From Archaeoglobaceae archaeon (lineage in GTDB: Archaea > Halobacteriota > Archaeoglobi > Archaeoglobales > JdFR-42), in contig WAJW01000022.1 of assembly GCA_015523685.1 (NCBI GenBank), forward strand, positions 1 through 5,040: a stretch of DNA of 5,040 bases. Direction: 5' to 3'. The position numbers and the translations under genes were made by a program. This document shows, piece by piece, positions 4,961-5,040 of this stretch (within the stretch, counting starts at the first letter, position 1; each line of letters opens with the position of its first letter). The notes under the pieces are model-generated. The model saw only the letters and a list, made by a program, of their open reading frames with translations. It was not told the DNA's origin and made no database searches.

Positions 4961-5040
4961 ATGGAAAAAATTAAAAAGGAAGTCCTGATTTTTCCAGAAA
5001 GATTGTTAAATGATGAGACAGTAATTTATCTACTCAGAGA
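4961..5040 (+). CDS. mcrD: McrD-like protein, N-terminal 26 codons only
   Basis: The gene runs off the right edge. The visible N-terminus contains KEVLIFPERLLNDETVIYLL (residues 6-25). It fits the conserved start of McrD proteins, xxIFPxRxLxxETxxxLL, as I remember it from methanogen sequences. McrD is encoded within mcr operons and binds the reductase, probably as an assembly or activation helper. It is not part of the final A2B2G2 enzyme. The strong Shine-Dalgarno site and the 29-base gap after atwA suggest a shared transcript. With only 26 codons the family call rests on one motif plus the AtwA neighbour, so it is likely but not certain. Confidence 0.65.
   Translation, partial: MEKIKKEVLIFPERLLNDETVIYLLR

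Overview
The window looks like chromosomal DNA of an archaeon. Several genes have strong archaeal-type Shine-Dalgarno sites (GGTGA or AGGTGAT a few bases before ATG). There are TATA-like boxes, and the gene families (a thiolase paired with a DUF35 Zn-ribbon protein, a DUF6125-type protein, AtwA, McrD) are typical of Euryarchaeota and relatives. Protein-level resemblance suggests an Archaeoglobi-like or other alkane- or methane-metabolising lineage, but the window alone cannot fix the taxon.

Left part (1-1942): a tightly packed three-gene operon of moderate G+C (two sampled 60-base lines gave 47% and 55%). It holds the C-terminal part of an SCP-x/archaeal-type thiolase that is cut by the window start, then a DUF35 Zn-ribbon/OB-fold partner protein, then a DUF6125-like protein that starts at a TTG overlapping the previous stop codon. 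Thiolase and DUF35 proteins normally form a complex that condenses or cleaves acyl-CoA. The third protein is of unknown function.

Middle part (1943-3239): AT-rich and sparse. About 570 bases (1943-2513) carry no convincing intact gene. They hold a pyrimidine-rich probable terminator zone, a palindrome, a TATA-like box and one orphan open frame that looks like a gene remnant. Next come two small genes: a 34-residue peptide with a YxxPxI motif like that of RiPP leader peptides, and a 93-residue PqqD-like protein, the family that binds such leaders. They form a candidate RiPP precursor/recognition pair with no modifying enzyme in view. A second AT-rich gap of about 315 bases follows, with two short palindromes, a T tract and TATA-like boxes.

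Right part (3240-5040): a tandem-ABC ATPase of the AtwA family (component A2 of methyl-coenzyme M reductase activation), followed after 29 bases by the first 26 codons of a gene whose N-terminus matches McrD. The window therefore seems to stop just inside a methyl- or alkyl-coenzyme M reductase (MCR/ACR) gene cluster. This cluster is markedly more AT-rich (about 32% G+C in a sampled line) than the thiolase operon, which hints at separate origins. Acyl-CoA thiolysis next to an MCR/ACR cluster would suit an archaeon that activates alkanes with coenzyme M and degrades the products through CoA thioesters. That link is inference, because the catalytic mcr genes are outside the window.
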